A stretch of 64,000 nt of DNA. Origin: Desmodesmus armatus. Taxonomy: Eukaryota > Chlorophyta > Chlorophyceae > Sphaeropleales > Scenedesmaceae. This document shows, one piece after another, positions 41,007-53,126 of this stretch; within the stretch, counting starts at the first letter, position 1; every line of letters begins with the position of its first letter. The stretch covers positions 310,001 through 374,000 of the forward strand of contig VIIQ02000827.1 in NCBI GenBank assembly GCA_007449985.2, read 5' to 3'. The position numbers were made by a program, and so were the translations under genes. Under the pieces are notes generated by a model, which worked only from the letters and a program-made list of their open reading frames with translations, searched no databases and was not told the origin of the DNA.

Positions 41007-42884
41007 CTGTGAATCACAAACAGGTCAGATGTGGGGCTGAATCTGACGTGTTATGTCTTGTACTTGCAGAAACACTGTCCAGGCCCTTACCTCACTGCGA
41101 CCGCTGCAACTCCCACTCCTGCTGCTGTCACACCTGCAGCCCACCAACAAGGGCAGGTTTCAGCGTGCCTGATGGACACAAGTTGACTGTCCCCATGCAT
41201 GAATGTTTACACACCTGCCAGCACGCCTACAAGCCTGGCCATGGTGGTCAACTGCTACAGCCCTGTACTTCCCCAGCTGCTGTGACGTTTGCCGGTTCAA
41301 AGGCGTCGTTGAGAAGTGTCTTCTCAAAACTAAGAAGACCAAGCTGCAATTTTGAGGCTTACACTCTCCCAGGAAACGAGGCAAGCGTGAGAATTACTCT
41401 CAGATCAGGTCAATTATCGCAGCAAAAGCACAAGCAAGGTTGTCCACGCCTTTGATCTTGACTTGCGAAAACTTCGATAGATCCTCAAGACACCCAGCTG
41501 CGTTAGACATATGGTACCCAAAGGGTACACTTGTTCAAATCGTGACAGCTGGCCGGCATGTGTGACTCATTCTTGGCAATTGCCGACACCACAGGTGCCC
41601 ATAGGTACCTGTGAGCGTTGCCCTATGGCCCTTCCCATCCAGATGCCAGTGCCCCTCCCCTCCCTCCCCCTGGGGAAGGTTTACTTCCTTCCGCTTGCCC
41701 TTCCCATCTGTAGCCATGATGTACACACGTTTCCTCCAGCAGTAGCCTCATCAGCAGAGATGCATTTCGACCGACTCGGAATTGAGGCTCAGTCCTACTG
41801 GGCGCACAAAACTGCTGCATCTGCTCCGCAATGCACAGCTGGAATATGCAGCACACAACATGGTGTGCATTGCTATAACACCTAGTCCCTGCAGCTGATG
41901 GAAAAACGCTGTTACACATCGTTAGCAGGCTCACAACACTACAGGTACAGGCCTGGGGAACCTGCTGGCCAGCTGAACACTGTGCACGCAAGCCAGTGTC
42001 GAATCAACAGGCATAGCCCGGCAACATGGTGAATGCGGCAGAGTGCCCAACAATCAGACTGGGACAGCAAAGCGGGGTAACTTGGGAACATCACGACAGC
42101 CCAAAAATGAGTATTATCCTCCTACCAGGCGGCCAAAAAACGCATTACCAGTGTGGGCATACCCTGCTACACGTGTAGCCGCACGCCCGAGTGCTGAGCT
42201 TTGCTCATAGAAACTGTGGCTCAGCAGTCCCATACCCACGGAATACTGTTGCCAACAACAACCCCCCAGGTTCACACAGCGCACAGGCACAACCAGCGCA
42301 ACGTGATTCAAGCACGCCCAGTACAAAAAAGCGACAGGCATGCATCTGCGAAAATGGCCACCACAAGCATGCAACACCCCTCCATCCAGGTCCGTGCTAA
42401 TTTTTCACAAGAAAATTGCTGGTTACAGTGCGGCCCTCTGAAAGTCCGGTATGCTTTTGGCACAGGCTGCTTTGCAATGCAATCTGGCGCTTCAAAGACA
42501 GGCGGGTGACTCTGAAAATCAAGCAAACCCCACGCCCCAGGACTAGGACCAACAGGGCACCACAGCAGCGGAGCACAAGGGAAGGGACAACACTGCACCC
42601 CATCAGCCCAGAACAGCCGGCAGATTAGCTGAATGCACCGCCTGGCCATTTCATACAGCCATGCAGTTGACAAGCCACCTGCACTCTTCAGCTTTCAGCC
42701 ATAGCTTCCAGCTAACGCTGCTGGTGCGCAATAGCACCGTAGGGGAACTCAGCAATGGAGATACCCGTGGCCAGCACAACAGCTGCACAAGCAAGGCCCC
42801 CAGCATGCATTGGCCACAAAGTCCATCGTTTGCAGATCAGTTGCAGGCTGTGGCTGCCCATTGCACCATCAGGCCCTGCACCTC
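41007..42884. other. Intergenic: pyrophosphorylase 5' region and UPF0548 3' region
   Basis: Holds the candidate first exon of the pyrophosphorylase (ending at 41091) and, at the right, the 3' UTR of the UPF0548 gene. A minus-strand TGTAA at 42427-42423 is about 460 nt beyond the UPF0548 stop. No other gene was recognised. Confidence 0.4.
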
Positions 42885-44926
42885 TCACTGCACTGCCTTG
42901 GCCACTGCTGCTGCTGAATCGTTCACGTAGCGCAACTGCATCAGCTTCACCACTGGCAGAGATACCAGCGCCAGCAACGTGTCGGGCTTGGAGAACAGAA
43001 ACACGTCGTACCTGAGTGCAGACATTGCAGGCGGCAAAAAGATACTGAAGTGAGGGCCTTGCAGGTAGTGTGGTACGTGGGGTGTGACCTGCACAATACT
43101 GAACAGCGTGGCGACCATCTGCTGGTGGCTCAACCCTTCCGAGGGTTGCGTGCATCAAGCAGCGGAAATAGCGAGAAATGCGCTATGGAGGGCAGTGCTC
43201 AACAAAGCGGCCACCAACGTGGCTGCTGAAAGACACCACAATGAAGCTTAGTAGAAAGCACGTTGCAGGTACTACCTAGTAGGCACAACCAGCATGACTC
43301 ACCAGACTGACCCATCTGGCATCATCTCCACTGCAAAGCGCTCCTCTCCTGCCAGCTGGTGGCCCTCCAGGGAGCACATGCCTACTGAAAAGCGCTTGCC
43401 TGCAGGAACAGAAGCAGCGCTGCAGACTTCAGTGACAGAAGCACGGAGTCAACAGCTTTCTGCTGCTGCACGAACAGAGTGTGGCTGGGGACACATCTGC
43501 AACACCCCTTGGCACTTAATCAGGCAACACATCTTGCTGGGAATGCCACGGATGGAGGCAAAGACAGCCTAGTGCAGCCTGCAGCTGTAACATGCACCAC
43601 CCTGCACAGCTGTGGGGATGAATAGGCTTGCATCGTCGCTCCTTCAAGCAGCAACAGCCCGGTTGCAGACAAAACTGGCACACCCAGCAATCGCGCCGTC
43701 AGCATCCCAATGTATGTACTGTGAACATGAAAAAATAGAACTTCTTCGCGTTTCACAGTAGAGACGGAGCATTGTGAAGGGGTGGCTGGGGACAGCAGGA
43801 GCTCCCCCGCCCCTTCCTGCCGCCAGCCCGACCTCACCTTTGCCACTATCAAAGGAAGCTGCTCCCTCATTCATGTATGTCACACGTGCGGGCAGCACGC
43901 TCCAGGGCACAACTGTCTGTGTGGCACTGCAGATGGTGGTGCCCACTTTCATGGAAGGGGTGGTGGTCATGTTCCAACCGAGCTGCAGGTGTGCCCACTG
44001 CTTGATGGCGTCAACGGCTGCTTTGTACGCAGCCTGACCACTGCCAACCTGCAGCAGCGAGCGAAGTATCTTGCACGCTTGATTGGGCAAGGCAGGCGTC
44101 GCTTGCTATTTGGTATGTCACAGTCAGCAATAATTGTGCTAACGTCATTCAGCACTGCTCTGAGATGCACAGGGCGCCTCTGCCGAGCCTGCTGCGCAGT
44201 TGATGCTGGCAATCCCTACTGTGCTATTGCGGGAGCAGCACTACCCTCCCTCCCCATTCCCACCACCTGCCGTACCGCCTGACCTGCTTGCGCGTCTTGG
44301 TGATCATGAAACCGCCCCCAGCCACGCCGTCAGGCAAGTTGGGGGCATCAGCAGACGCCCCGGCATATGAGTGGTTGCAGTCACGGCTGCAGGACATGCC
44401 GCACAACACCAAGACAGCACACACAGGAGGTTGGGTTGACTGAAACCAGGTGCAGGCTGTAGCTGCCTAAGCAGGTGTACCACGTCAGCATCAACATGGA
44501 CAGCGCAGGGGTACAATCAAACTGGATCCAAGTGTACTTGGTCGTAGTGACATTTTGATCTATAACAGCTTGGACAGAGGCACTCAGAGTGCAGGCATCA
44601 GGCTACTATGATAAGCAAGATATGTCATACTACATACAACACACACTACTATCAGGTGTGCACCTGCTGTCGAACCTCCTGCCAGTCCAGACTGCCTACC
44701 TGTTCCAATCAGACATCAGCTGCGCCATTTCGGGATCCTCGGGCTTAGCAAACCGCAGTGACGACAGGCCAGTCACATCCTTGCTGTATGCCGCTGCTGA
44801 TGTTGCTGTTGGGCGCAAAACTTTGCGTGCACGCGCCCCGAAACTGGAACATTGGCTGATAATTGCATTAGGACGCTCCTGGCCGGCGCCGGCATGCCCC
44901 AGATGGTGGCGAAGCTGGCAGATCAT
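42885..44926 (-). CDS. UPF0548/DUF1990 family protein with putative transit peptide
   Basis: Exons 44926-44700, 44386-44284, 44048-43838, 43399-43303 and 43011-42885 join in phase to 254 residues ending TGA. The DUF1990 pattern is complete: YAGASADAPNLPDG, VGSGQAAYKAAVDAIKQW, LQLGWNMTT, VGTTICSATQTVVPWSV, RVTYMNEG, then GEERFAVEMMPDGSVWYDV, FLFSKPDTLLA and YVNDSAAAVAKAV. Plant members are small proteins of unknown biochemical role; bacterial members are equally uncharacterised. The first ~50 residues, basic and rich in Ala/Ser/Arg, look like an organellar targeting peptide, but the choice of the ATG at 44926 is not certain. The gene reads towards the pyrophosphorylase, on the same strand. Confidence 0.8.
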
Positions 44927-45893
44927 AGTGTCGAGATCAACTGTCGTGACAACCCACCCCTGCTGACTGGCTGGCCCCAACTCTTCAGTTACGTAACGCC
45001 TTCATATTACAGCTCGTCCGAAAGCAAAGCCCCAACAAACCAATGTAACTGCTGGTCAGCAGACTGCCATCTTTCAAAGTCCAGATGGACGACAACAGAC
45101 GGTGCATTACAGTCACAGCATGTAAGTTTATGCAGTAAATTCACAGTCTCTCCAACGGAACTTGCAACAAACCTGCTAACACAGTCGTCCCCACCTCAAC
45201 AAGCCGACCCACCCTGCCAGGCTGGCATCCCGTGGTGACCGTGCACAGTCACGGCCAGGGCGACGCTGAGTCGATGAAAATGCACACAGCACATAGTGGA
45301 CCTATTGGCCCGATTCTGGGTACTCAGATCGCAATTTTTTTGTATGGCAGGTGCTTGCCCCCAGCAGAGGCTGCAAACTGCAGCAAAGTAGCAGGCCGCA
45401 GCATCACTGTGGAGCTAAGCTTGATGTGGCGTTGAGCAGGGAATGTTGGCATGAACCCAGCACAGGCTCAGGGAGGCACTCTGCAAGCTGCAGCACTGTC
45501 GATGAACAATCACACTGCAGACAGGGGTGTCGGGCTGTGGCGCGAGGATTCGGGAAATGCCCAGCACTCCTGCTGTACATGCACTTTCCTGCCTTGCCTA
45601 CAGGAGCTGTCATAGTTTGTTTGTCATTGTTGGAGCCCTTTTCCAAAGCTTCAAGCTGACTGTCAACACTGCCCGTACAGCCGCCCGAACCGTCTGATAC
45701 GGTTGTGGGCTGAACCTGCAGGTGGACCCAGCAGTGAGTGACTTGGCTTACCGTATGGCTGCCGAGCAGGCAGCCAGCTTGGTGCACACAAGTAGGCTGA
45801 GGTAATGGCTGGACTATGTGCTGTCACTCACTTCTTCGCCCTCCGCTGGCCGTGCCCCTCCGCACACTTCTTGAAACTGTCACATCAAATGTC
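44927..45893. other. Intergenic, possibly holding a second F-box exon
   Basis: A minus-strand frame from about 45720 to 45404, preceded by a CACCTGCAG acceptor, encodes a Ser/Gly/Cys-containing segment ending SSLAPQ and a stop. It could be the C-terminal exon of the F-box gene immediately upstream, but no convincing donor links the two. Otherwise nothing was recognised. Confidence 0.3.
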
Positions 45894-46367
45894 TCATGGG
45901 AGGCCTTGCAGTGAGGCTGGGATGCACAGCGCCAATTTGTCTGTGTCGTCTGTAATGCAGTCGGAGAGTGCCAACTGCTCAAGCTGCGTCGCCTGCTGGA
46001 GAGCACCTGGTCTGCTGCGGGACGTCTGGCGAATGCTGCAGTGCTCCAGGTGTAAGCAATGCAGCTTGGCGCAAGGGAGGTGTGCAAAGTCTGCGCGGCC
46101 CGATATGGCTGTTGTTCCTTGTGTGCTGACCTTCAGACTGGTGCTGCTGCTGCCATACGCAGCAAGCCACTCTGAAAGGCTCTCATGCTGTTTGTACTCG
46201 CCGGCAACAACAACAGCTGATATGCTGCTTGTTGCTGCAGCAGCTGCTGCCCTGTTCTTACAGACCAAACCACAACCTATCAGCCTGTGATGCTGGCTGC
46301 CAACGTGCTGCAGAATCAAAGCAATCACGCCCTCCGGCAGCTGTGACCAGTCGGGTTGCTGCTCCAT
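45894..46367 (-). CDS. F-box protein with a few leucine-rich repeats
   Basis: An ATG at 46367 opens 157 codons ending TGA. The N-terminus is a short F-box (WSQLPEGVIALILQHV then IGCGLVCKNRAAA), followed by LRR-like segments with the L-x-x-L-x-L pattern (LPCAKLHCLHLEHCS, ATQLEQLALSDC). F-box proteins couple targets to SCF ubiquitin ligases through SKP1. The chain is short for an F-box/LRR protein and stops within the LRR region, so either a downstream exon was missed (see 45404-45720) or the gene is truncated. Its start lies 370 bp downstream of the KIN17 stop on the same strand. Confidence 0.55.
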   Translation of the reverse strand: MEQQPDWSQLPEGVIALILQHVGSQHHRLIGCGLVCKNRAAAAAATSSISAVVVAGEYKQHESLSEWLAAYGSSSTSLKVSTQGTTAISGRADFAHLPCAKLHCLHLEHCSIRQTSRSRPGALQQATQLEQLALSDCITDDTDKLALCIPASLQGLP

Positions 46368-46736
46368 GCAAGCAGTTGGTCGCGGGTTCGTGAGCTCTTG
46401 GACGACGTTATCGGATCTTGAAACGGGCGACCAAAAAGTTGCGGAAGTAACGGAAGAGTTGCGTGTCGTTTCGCTTCCTGTGCGATGCGTGTCACCCTGA
46501 CCGCTGCGACAGAACCACGTGCACGTGTTTGACTGAAAAATGCACTGAGCAGACCAAACCGTGCAAAATGCTGTACGCCACCCTCTCCATGCACGTTGTT
46601 GCACACTGCTGTACGGCCTAACTCTCACTGCAAGGCCCCTGGCGACTACAGCAAGCTAGGCCAAGTCTGATGCATGCACCCCTCGCCATGCATTGCATGC
46701 ACACCTCTTTCACGCGCACCCAACAAACAACGCCAG

Positions 46737-49700
46737 TTACTTTGACGACACCTTGCACACATCCTCGTACTCCAGCCACACATGCTGGCCGTCAGCGCTG
46801 CCCCCTATCAACTCAACCTCTGCCTGGAACTTCTTGGTGTCAATGCCCTGCAGCCTGCCCTTGGTGCCCCTGTAAGGCCCATTGACCACTAGCACGCGGC
46901 CACCAGGCGATGGCAGCACTGTTTCTAGCTCTGCTTGGTCGATCCGGATCACGTCACCGCTGTCCAGCATGGAAATCTCCCCGACGTACTTGTCCACCAC
47001 CCTCTCAACCACACCCTGCAAGCAGACAGGCGGCCAAGCCGATGATCAACACGAGTAGAGACCCCAGCGGTACAGCAGACAAGCACATGCCAGGGCAGCT
47101 GGGAGCAGTAGGTGTTTGCAAACCACGAGTGCTGATATTGATGAAGCAAACACATGGGGTACATGTCAGTCATTATGTGCGCTGAAGTGGAAGCGGACAA
47201 AGAGTCCCCGCCAAGTCAGCTTCCAAGCTCTCAACAGCAAGCAGATGATGTCTCCCCAAGAAACAGTACTCCATTGCCCTCCCCTTCGTTGCACGTACCT
47301 TTTGCTTATAGTAGCCCTGCTCCTTCAGCGCCTTGCTCAGCACCTTGACCACTATCCCTTCATACAGCCAGTGATCAACACGCCCTTTGCTGCCGTTGAC
47401 AGCCCCACGCCCGCTGCTGCTGGGCCCATTGCCTGCTGCTGCAGGTGGTTTTGCTGCTGCAGCTGCCTGCCGCTGCTTTGCCTGCAGGTCCTTCTGCATC
47501 AGCTGCTCAAGCTTGCTGAGCTTCTTCTGAGGCTGCTGCTGGCTGCTGGAAGGGCCACCATCTGCAGCGCCACACATCAACAGCAACAGCAGGCATGAGG
47601 GGACACTCACGGGCACAATTGTAATAATTATGTGGGCCAGCAGCATCAGCCATGCCCTGTGGCCCCCATCACACCCTGAAATGGTTGGCCACACCTGCAC
47701 GCCTTGGCTGAATGCAAAACACTGCCTGCAGAGGCGCGTCAGCGTGTCAGAGGCGCACTTCCAAAATAAAAGCCCACTCCCCCACTGCCATGTTAGAAAA
47801 GCACGTTATACTTTGTGAGCTGCTGCTGGGAGCCGTGCGTGCCTGGCGCAGCCAGTAACATTAGTTATAGCCTCAGCCATCCACTTACCATCATCGTCGC
47901 CAAATAGCGGCGGCGCTGCTCCTGCTGCGCCCCGCGACTGCTGCTTGTCTGCAGCTGCTGCCGCTGCTGCTGCATTGGCAGCCAGGCTGAGCTTTATGGG
48001 CTCGTCAGCCTCTGACCGCTTCAGCTCAGTGTCAAGTGGCTGATCCGATGAGTCATCCACCCGAGCTGCTTTGCGGGCACGCTCCACCTGCACCGGTGCA
48101 GACACAAGTGTTTCTACCACCACATACAACGAGCTAGAACGCTCTGGCTTTTCTACGAGGCTTCGCAGAGCCGAAGCGCGCGGGCACTAGCCGTAGGAGA
48201 GAAGACAACCCAACTAGGTCACCTGTGTCTGCACTGCTGCAGGTAATTGTTTACGGTCGAGCGGGCTCGACGGTGAAAACTACCTGCAGCAGTGCAGACA
48301 CAGGTGACCTGGTTGGGTGCCCCCAAAGTGTTCCCTCCATGTGCCAGTTGCTGTACATAACAGACCACAGCGCCCCAGACGACAACCTTATTGAACCCGC
48401 AGCGTTATTGTGCCTTCGCGAGAGCTAGAAGGTGGGACCTTGCTGCAAGCAGTGGTAGCACCTGGACCTGCCTACCTGCTCCAGCAGCAGGCGCTGTGAG
48501 CGCTCCGACTCCTCCTCCTCCATCCGCTGCCGCTTCAGCCTCTCTGCATCTGACAGGGCCTTGGCTGGGTCCTCCTGCAGACAGGCAGGCAAGGCAAGGC
48601 AGGCGAACAGAGACAGACACATGGCAGTCGGTTTGAAAGCTGCATGTTCATCATGCAGCTGCCTCGCAAACACGTCCACCATAAGTAGTGCGACTCCACT
48701 GACTCAGTGCTACATCAGTTTGACGCAAAAAAAAAACGCTTGTAAAAGCCAGCAGTCAGGAACATGACGGCACACAGCCAGCACAGACACTTTACATGCA
48801 TTCACTTGCCCCCCCCCCCCCCGCTGAACAACATGTACAATCCGCACAACCTCCTGTCATCATGTGTCTGCATGCTGACTCACGCGTATGAGTGTGATGA
48901 ACCAGCCCTTCTCCGTCTCCTCCACCTTGCACTTGCCCTCACGCCCCAGGTGCTTGACAAACTCGGTGAGGGTGAGCCACTGTGTGGAGTTCATGTGGAT
49001 GTGGTTCTTGTCAGCAATAAACTCATTGTACACCACCTTGGCACTCACACGGCTGGCTGGGTGCCTGCAGCAATGAAAGCAGGAGGCATGCGTGTTGGGA
49101 AAGCTATCACTTGCCAGCCCCATGGAGATGCAGAGGGCAGCTTGATCCATGCAGCACCTCAGCTGTGGTAATGACAACCCAACTGTTGGTGTATGTGGAC
49201 TAGTGGCGTCCTGCAGATGCAGTTGCTGCCAGCCTCAGCTCCATCCCCCTCCCCCCACACCCCATCCCACACACGCACACACACGCACTGTGGCCACCAC
49301 CCTGGCCAGGTGCTGGAACATCAGCAGTCAGCAACTGTGGCGCCTAAAGCCAACCCTCACCTCCCCACCAACCCCTTGCCTAAGATATTATGAATGAAAT
49401 GTGAGATGCCATGCAGGCATGCAAGTGGACACCTGCTTAGACACTCACGCTCGCCGCAGGTGGTCTAGGAAGGATGCCTCAAACTCCTCACTGTACCCCT
49501 CAATCACACGGTCTGGGTTCTGCCCAAACACCTCCATCTGCCGCCTGTGCCCTTCACTCATCTGGTGGCATTTGAAGCCATTCTCATCCCTGCACTGCTT
49601 TTGGCACAGCTGGCAGTACCAGCGCAGCTTTGAAAGGCCCTTGGCCTTGATGCGCGTGGCAATCTGCAGGGAGTGGTAGCCATAGGCGGCAGCAAGCAGG

Positions 49701-50025
49701 TTGTTGAGCAGTTATTGAGCAGGGGACAGCTGCTATTGTATGCCAATGGCTGCCATGCATGTGCTGACATGCCAAGGCAGACCTGAACCATCCACAGTTT
49801 CAGCCACGACAGCGGAGCTGCGGCCCACTTCAACAGGAATGGGTGCAGGGGTCAAGTGCAGCGGGCCCCGCATGCAACTGCTGATGCAGTTGGTGCATGC
49901 AACTCTGCTGATTACTGTACAGCAGGTGCTCATGCCCATGTGGGACTGCAATGAACATTGCCATGGATACCAATCCTGCAACGTCGGCTTACCGCCTTGG
50001 GTGTGAGAAAGTCATTCTTGCCCAT
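46737..50025 (-). CDS. KIN17: KIN17 DNA/RNA-binding protein, seven exons
   Basis: Exons 50025-49993, 49663-49449, 49064-48884, 48574-48476, 48087-47889, 47561-47299 and 47015-46737 join in phase to 422 residues, near the usual family length. MGKNDFLTPKA is the conserved start; the zinc finger WYCQLC...KCHQMSEGH uses Cys28, Cys31, His44 and His50. The winged-helix region follows (NHIHMNSTQWLTLTEFVKHL, KCKVEETEKGWFI), then a Lys/Glu-rich linker and the C-terminal tandem SH3-like/KOW modules (HWLYEGIVVKVLSKAL; KYVGEISMLDSGDVIRIDQ; VNGPYRGTKGRL; LEYEDVCKV). KIN17 acts in the nucleus in replication, UV-damage response and spliceosome assembly. The linker carries an Ala run of 8-9 residues. The gene is head-to-head with the bZIP gene, 508 bp apart. 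Confidence 0.93.
48131..48430. mobile_element. Putative MITE-like foldback element in a KIN17 intron
   Basis: The KIN17 intron 48088-48475 contains a near-perfect palindrome from about 48206 to 48320. AGGTCACCTGTGTCTGCACT and CTGCAGGTA at left are mirrored by TACCTGCAG and AGTGCAGACACAGGTGACCT at right, with the centre near 48263 (GAGCGGGCTC). A 9 bp direct repeat, GAGCTAGAA, occurs at 48131-48139 and 48422-48430 on either side and could be a target-site duplication. Clear terminal inverted repeats directly inside the direct repeats were not seen, so the element boundaries are tentative. Confidence 0.5.
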
Positions 50026-50533
50026 CCTGCAGCTGCTGGTGCTGCTGTCAGCTCAACGTGATAATGTGGTCTGTAGTTTGAGCGTGGTTGCCTTACTGCA
50101 GGCCAGACGAGGCTGTAACTGCTGCCACAGGCAGCTCTACTGCTCCTGCTCCTGCTTCTGCTCCTGAGAGGGGCCCTCTGTTATGATTGGGTGTGCAGAT
50201 GGCTTGATAGCAAGTAGAATCTCAATACAGTTGCTCTAGTTGTAAAGAGGTACGCTTCGATGTCTATGCCTTCAGATACAGAGAGTGACTCTCTCTTGTC
50301 ATGTGTGATGAACTGACCCATGAACAGGCTGGCGTGACCCAGAGGCAGCGTAATGCAGCGCACTGTCTGCTCACCCCCCGTCCACAACTTTCTGTTGCAG
50401 TCTACTGGCAAGCTATCAACCTCAAACGTCCGCAGGAAGTCTACTTTTCTGATCTGCTGCTGCTGTGTTGGCAATTACATCAGTTCGATTGGTAGACACA
50501 AGTACGAAAGCCGCAAACGAACGCATCTAGCTA
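50026..50533. promoter_or_regulatory. Shared promoter space of KIN17 and the bZIP gene
   Basis: 508 bp between divergent start codons. A CTGCTCCTGCTCCTG pyrimidine-rich tract lies near 50138-50165. No coding sequence or named element was recognised. Confidence 0.45.
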
Positions 50534-52383
50534 ATGGACTGGTCTCCCACCGGAGACGGGGTCGGGAGTGAGGAGCAGGAGGAGGAGGAGGGGTCATTCA
50601 TGCCACCTGCAGCAGAGCAGCAGGGGCTGCCGGAGCTGTCTTTCTCCCTGATGAACAGCTCGGGCAGGCGCTTGGGGCGTAAAATCAGCCACAAAAAGAG
50701 TGCCAGCGATACCTTTGCCTTTGCAGCTGGCCATGATTTCCTGGCTCTGTTGGCTGAGAGGCCCCCTTTGGAACCGATGGGGCATGCCAGGCATGCCTCT
50801 TCGGGTGCCGGGGTTGCAGAGGCCAGTGCTGCTGAACTTGACCAGCAGACGGCAGCAGGGGCAAAGCTTGAGGGAGGCAGCGCATACGGCCAGGTAAGTT
50901 AGTGGGGGAGGGTGCGTACATGCGACATTGTCACTGCTTGTCAGCACACGCTCCACACTGGATGAACTGGGTAGACCAGCAGCAGACAGCCACAGCTGCT
51001 AGCCTTGTGGTGCATGGTGGGCATACCATCGCATGACGGGGGTGTAGGCTGTGTGCCATCAAAACATTCCCAGCCCTTGGCAAAGCTGCCAGTGCCTTCC
51101 TACCAGCGGTCCATGACTGCATGACTGCATTGCATGCCTTATGAGAACCAATCCTTGCCATGCTCCTGCAGGGTGGTGCCAGCAGCTCCCTCAGCAACCC
51201 CTCTAGCCAGCACACAGCAGACGGCACACCCAGCAGAGGCGGCCCCAACTCAAAATCAGACCCAGGCACAGCATCAGCTGCCGCCCTTGCTGCAGCAGCC
51301 GCTGCTAACCCTTCCGCAGCAGCAATGGATCCGGCCGCACCCTTGGATTCTACCGATGCAGCAGACGCAGCAGCAGCAGACGAAGCCGCAGCAGCCGGCG
51401 GCTCTGGTACTCAGACCCGCAGCAACGCCCTTGACACTACACAGCTTGATCCCCGGAAGGCGAAGCGCATCCTGGCCAACCGTCAGTCAGCGCAGCGCTC
51501 ACGCATGAAGCGGCTGCAGTACATCAATGAGCTGGAGGGCAGGAAGAACAAGGCTGAGTCAGCACTCAAGGAGCTGAGGAGCAAGGTGGACAAGACACAG
51601 CGCAGCCAGGCAGGGCTAGCACGGGAGGTGGAGCAGCAACACACAGAGGTGAGAGAGTACAGGTGGTCACCACCAGCCAATATTGTGTTGATGGAGCTCA
51701 GACCAGTCTGTTTGATAGGTGGCGGCGCTGCTGTAGTAACACCATTCAGTTGCTGCTTGTTTTCAATGTTTTGGACCCCTCTCAAGTCAACACGGCAACG
51801 AGCTCGTGAGCCGGTACCACCTGTCCTAACTGACACCAACTGTCCCGCCATGCCCGACCCTGCCTGTACTGCTGTTGTTTGCTTGTGCAGCTGTCCACCC
51901 TGCAGCAGCAGCTCCTGCACGAGCAGAGTGTGCAAGCCAACCTCAGCAGCTACGTGCAGGCCCTACAGCTGCAGATGCACCAGCAGCAGCAACAGTGGGG
52001 CTGTGGCCAACAGGTTGATGGCACTCAGGCGGCTGCTGGGTACAGTCAGCTGCAGAACGGCAGCACTGCGTATGACTACAGCACGTCTGCAGCGCAGTAC
52101 GGTGCTCAGCAATATGCCATGCAGCAGGAAGGACACCTGCAGCAGCAGCAGCAGCCTGGCGGGGACGGGGTGCTGGGCATCGCGGCAGCATCAGCCTACA
52201 TGCAGCAACAGCAGCAGTGGGCAGCATATGACCCGGGGCACGGCAGCACCCACCAGCACCAACATCAACACCAGCACCAGCATCAGCATCAGCACCAGCA
52301 CCAGCAAGCGTACCTGCAGCAACAGGCGCAGCAACATGGGCCTTCATACAGCTACAGCCATGGCCAGCAGCAGGCAGCTGCTG

Positions 52384-52420
<37 letters not shown>

Positions 52421-52755
52421 CCAAATACAGCAGCAACCACAGTATGGCCATGGCCTGCTGCAGCCAGCACCAACTGTTGCACCTGCCTCTGCGGCCGCCG
52501 CAGCAGCAGCAGCAGCAACCTTGGCGCACAGGCACCAGCACAGCTTATCTGGGGGCAGTGCGCACTCCCCTCATGGCAGCAGCGGCGGCGGCAGCACAGC
52601 AGCAGCACCAATGCAGCAACAGCAGCAGCAGCCGCTGCTGCCTGCAGGCAACACCCTGTCAGGACAGGCCTTCAACGCTGCTGCTGCTGCTAGTGCTGGG
52701 CAAATCCCAGGTTGCAGTGGCGGTTTGCTTTCAGCACCTGCAGCAGCCAATACCA

Positions 52756-52789
<34 letters not shown>

Positions 52790-53126
52790 CCTCAGCAGTG
52801 CCACACTACCCCTACCCAGTGGGCCTCAAGTGTTGCCGGGTGCTGCGGTTGAGGCGGGGCCAGGCGAGGGTTTAGCAGCTCGCCGAGCCAGCTTGAGCCA
52901 GGGTTCAGGGTCTGTGCTGCTGCACGGCTCTGTGAGTGATCCAGACTTGGATTCGCTGCTGGGATTGGGGTCTGCCTTGGAGCCAACTGATCAGCTGGAG
53001 CCGGCTGGCTCGCAGGAGATCAGGTCGCTGCTGGCGCCCTCGGAGTCTGGCCTCATTATGGCGCCGGACGAGTTGCTGATGAGAGACTTGAGTGGCAGTG
53101 CAGTGAAAGCTGAGGTACCGTTTTGA
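50534..53126 (+). CDS. bZIP transcription factor with long Gln/His-rich activation region
   Basis: Exons 50534-50893, 51172-51648 and 51891-53126 join in phase to 690 residues ending TGA. The basic region DPRKAKRILANRQSAQRSR has the invariant Asn223 and Arg231 (N-x7-R) and continues MKRLQYINELE, most like plant group E bZIPs, followed by a leucine/coiled-coil zipper that crosses the last intron into LSTLQQQLLHEQ and NLSSYVQALQLQ. The N-terminus has an acidic patch and a Ser-rich basic stretch (RKISHKKSASDTF) that could be a phosphorylation site. The C-terminal half is poly-Gln with a His-Gln alternating tract (near 52250-52305), typical of activation domains. It would act as a dimer on ACGT-type DNA. 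Target genes cannot be read from the sequence. Confidence 0.88.
52251..52305 (+). repeat. His-Gln dipeptide repeat in the bZIP factor
   Basis: A CACCAG/CATCAG hexanucleotide array encodes about nine consecutive His-Gln pairs. It differs from the CAG-only runs elsewhere in the gene and keeps the reading frame. Confidence 0.85.
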
